DNA of 64,000 bases from positions 15,503,387 to 15,567,386 of the forward strand of contig NW_024881321.1 of NCBI RefSeq assembly GCF_018691265.1, in the 5' to 3' direction. Origin of the DNA: Tyto alba. Its lineage: Eukaryota > Chordata > Aves > Strigiformes > Tytonidae. Below, piece by piece: positions 62,009 to 64,000 of this stretch (within the stretch, counting starts at the first letter, position 1; each line of letters starts with the position of its first letter). A model generated the notes under the pieces. That model was given only the letters and a program-made list of their open reading frames with translations. It ran no database searches and had not been told where the DNA came from. The translations under genes were made by a program, and so were the position numbers.

Positions 62009-63569
62009 ACAAAAATGCTTTCTATACCAACAATAAACAAAGTCCTGGTACATGCAAATCTAGCCTTCTCTTCTATTATGTTCATATGTATAGTATTCAT
62101 ATGTTGTCAAGGATGAGGCAAAGAGGATCTGCCTGCAAAGGTTTAGTTGCCAATACCTACAACTAGAACAAATTCTGAGGCTCATTAATGAATGTATATT
62201 TGGTACAAATGATCTTTAAAGCTTTTAGACTGAACTAGTTGATTTTCTTGTGCCCTTTATTTAAGAAAATGTACCCTGGACTTACCTCTTACATTAATCC
62301 AAAATACTGTGTGTTTTAAACACATATCAGTAGTCTTAAATACTTCAGATAAGTTAAAATATTTTTTCAAAAAAAGTTGGGATATATTCATGTACAAGCC
62401 TGGCTAGTCAACTTCCAGCTAGGAAGATTTTTCTAAGATAATTTTCTTTATAATAACTTTGCTGACCCCATTTCCTGAATAGACTGATATTGCACAGGTT
62501 TTATGGGAGCATTTGAGCTCTTGAATTACTGGCAGACTCATTGCATAAAGTAAAACTAAACCCCAAGCTCTTTTGTGTATATAACATCCAAGTTTACTTT
62601 TTAAATTGCTGAAACTTCTCTGCACCACAATTACTGTACTTTGTTTTGGTGTATCCTTTACATAAGGTATAAAATTGTTTTAACTGTTCAGATTGACTTA
62701 GTCCCCCAAAACCTTCCTACTAAGCTCAAAAGAAGATCCTGAAACCTTATTTTACAAGTCTTTCCACTTTTCTCTTTATATTAAGCTAGGATCTTTATTG
62801 AAAGTAACATGCTTAAAAAGATTAGACAGAAAGAGGAGTGAAGTCTCAAAGAAGTCTCTGAAACTAAAATCAGATTAAGTGCTTTAATGAATTAAAACAA
62901 AATACTAATTGTTATACCTTAACTAAGATTCTGAAGTTGTGAATCTCAGCCCTAATAGTTTGAAATATCATTTCCACTGTTCACATGAGTAAACCAAGGC
63001 AGGAGGGAAAAGGAAAAATGATTTTGCAAGTCAGGCAAAAATCAGGTTGTTAAGTGTTATTGATATCGTTTCAATACCTAACTCCCTATTACGTGGTAAA
63101 AATATGATAATTACACCACAGAATAGTGACATAAAGGGAGGCCAAATTGTAATTTTTTTCCATTATATCTTTACTACTATTTTTACAGATTTACTTATAC
63201 CTGCAGGTTCCAAATGAATTTTATAAGTGGTGGCATTTCTGATTTACTAAGGTGGTTGACAAAGTTTGAATGTGATTTTTAAATATGGTACCTGTGTGAC
63301 ACATTCTTATTGCTTTTAAAGGTATGGCTATATTCTGAGCAATGTGAATTTATGCATAACTTAACTGCAATAAATTACGGTAACTAATTATTCTGATTGT
63401 CCCACTACAGTAATAGAAACGGTCTCAAAGAAGAGAGCTGCCGTAGTTTGATCACAGTACACCAGGAGTAGGCATATTTTTTCTTTTTGTTTAAATAGAA
63501 TAACCAAAAAAAAAAATCAAGAATTGTGCAAAAAATTAAGTCACAATGGTTTATTTATTTATTTTACAG
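62009..63569. other. AT-rich non-coding stretch
   Basis: No gene or repeat family was recognised. A donor-like AGAG|gtaagt on the minus strand near 62287 lacks a convincing matching acceptor. Confidence 0.55.
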
Positions 63570-63786
63570 AGAGAACTGTCTTCTATTTAAATACTCTGTG
63601 AGAATCTGTTATATTGATTTTGCATTTGGCTTTCACTGCCCTGTTATTTTGTGTTACTTTCAATCTCTTTGTACTGATATTGCTATTAAAAATGCATCAG
63701 AGCTAGAAACATATCATAAAATGACTGTGTTGCTGAACAGAATCATGAATAACTCCAATTTTGTATCACCGGGCTACAGTGAATAG
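63570..63786 (+). CDS. Possible terminal exon, unidentified
   Basis: An acceptor-like sequence (tttatttatttattttacag, AG at 63568-63569) leads into a frame, with one leading base, open for 71 codons to a TAG at 63784-63786. The peptide starts hydrophobic and Cys-rich and ends polar (ASELETYHKMTVLLNRIMNN, then SNFVSPGYSE). I do not recognise it, and the frame also extends upstream of the acceptor. It may well be chance. Confidence 0.15.
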
Positions 63787-64000
63787 GAGAAATTTATGTT
63801 TGAATTCTTATAGTTGAAACAGTCAATTGAAAAAGAAAATCCTTCTTAAGATACAAGAGAGAGGAGGAAAATTACTAGATAGATACTGTATGATGAGATA
63901 TTCTCTTTTAAACCCACTCTGTTATTACTCCTAAATGATAGCTGCAAGCAGCATTGAAAGGAAGTCCGTTTAAGTTGTTATAAAGATTGCAATGATGTGT
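63787..64000. other. AT-rich non-coding end of window
   Basis: Nothing recognised. Confidence 0.6.

Noticed and set aside
62288..62340. Donor-like AGAG|gtaagt on the minus strand with a short open segment
   Set aside because: The only acceptor choices give 20-50 bp segments with weak pyrimidine tracts.
1..64000. CRISPR arrays, tRNA genes, rRNA genes, bacterial operons, phage genes
   Set aside because: None was seen; the sequence is vertebrate nuclear DNA.

Overview
The window is vertebrate nuclear DNA, most likely from a bird. The evidence is several 3'-end fragments of CR1 non-LTR retrotransposons, three complete solo LTRs of bird-type endogenous retroviruses with perfect 5-bp target-site duplications, no Alu-like or B-type SINEs, low repeat density and an AT-rich background. 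A 13-base run of N (48299-48311) shows a draft assembly with a short gap. No bacterial features, operons, CRISPR arrays, tRNA genes or rRNA genes were seen.

No intact protein-coding gene can be supported. Almost all open reading frames here are short chance frames. The longest (minus strand, 34091-34807) is only a read-through of a GAAA/GAAAA microsatellite. The window therefore looks like a gene-poor intergenic block or the inside of very long introns. A few short stretches look coding-like. The best is a minus-strand block at 3537-4080, with fragments in different frames and a splice model needing a 40-bp intron, which suggests a decayed gene. A second disrupted block lies at 830-1134 on the same strand. 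A possible terminal exon with one membrane segment lies at 55107-55304 (minus). Several small exons bounded by good AG/GT signals are possible at 14619, 28121, 50776, 53927, 60102 and 63570. All are low confidence, because pseudo-exons with good splice signals are common in vertebrate introns.

Layout: 1-2094 AT-rich DNA with an 18-bp tandem duplication and the first disrupted block; 2095-3185 a 1.09-kb solo LTR (minus); 3537-4080 the second disrupted block; 4081-6419 unique DNA with a GC-richer patch near 5.8-6.2 kb; 6420-6553 a CR1 scrap abutting an LTR scrap; 9253-9723 a 471-bp solo LTR (plus); 9.7-30.5 kb AT-rich unique DNA; 30538-30920 CR1 (plus); 34098-34781 a 684-bp purine microsatellite followed by a CTCF-like site; 36324-36489 CR1 (minus); 39904-40496 a 593-bp solo LTR (minus); 41525-42285 an old LTR (plus); 48299-48311 the gap; 48798-49011 an LTR fragment related to the 41.5-kb one; 50092-50237 CR1 (minus); 61661-62008 CR1 (plus). 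The rest is AT-rich single-copy sequence with homopolymers and small microsatellites.

Nothing read here amounts to a new multi-gene system. The observations most worth a check are the decayed minus-strand coding block, the possible membrane-protein terminal exon, the three young-looking solo LTRs and the long purine tract.
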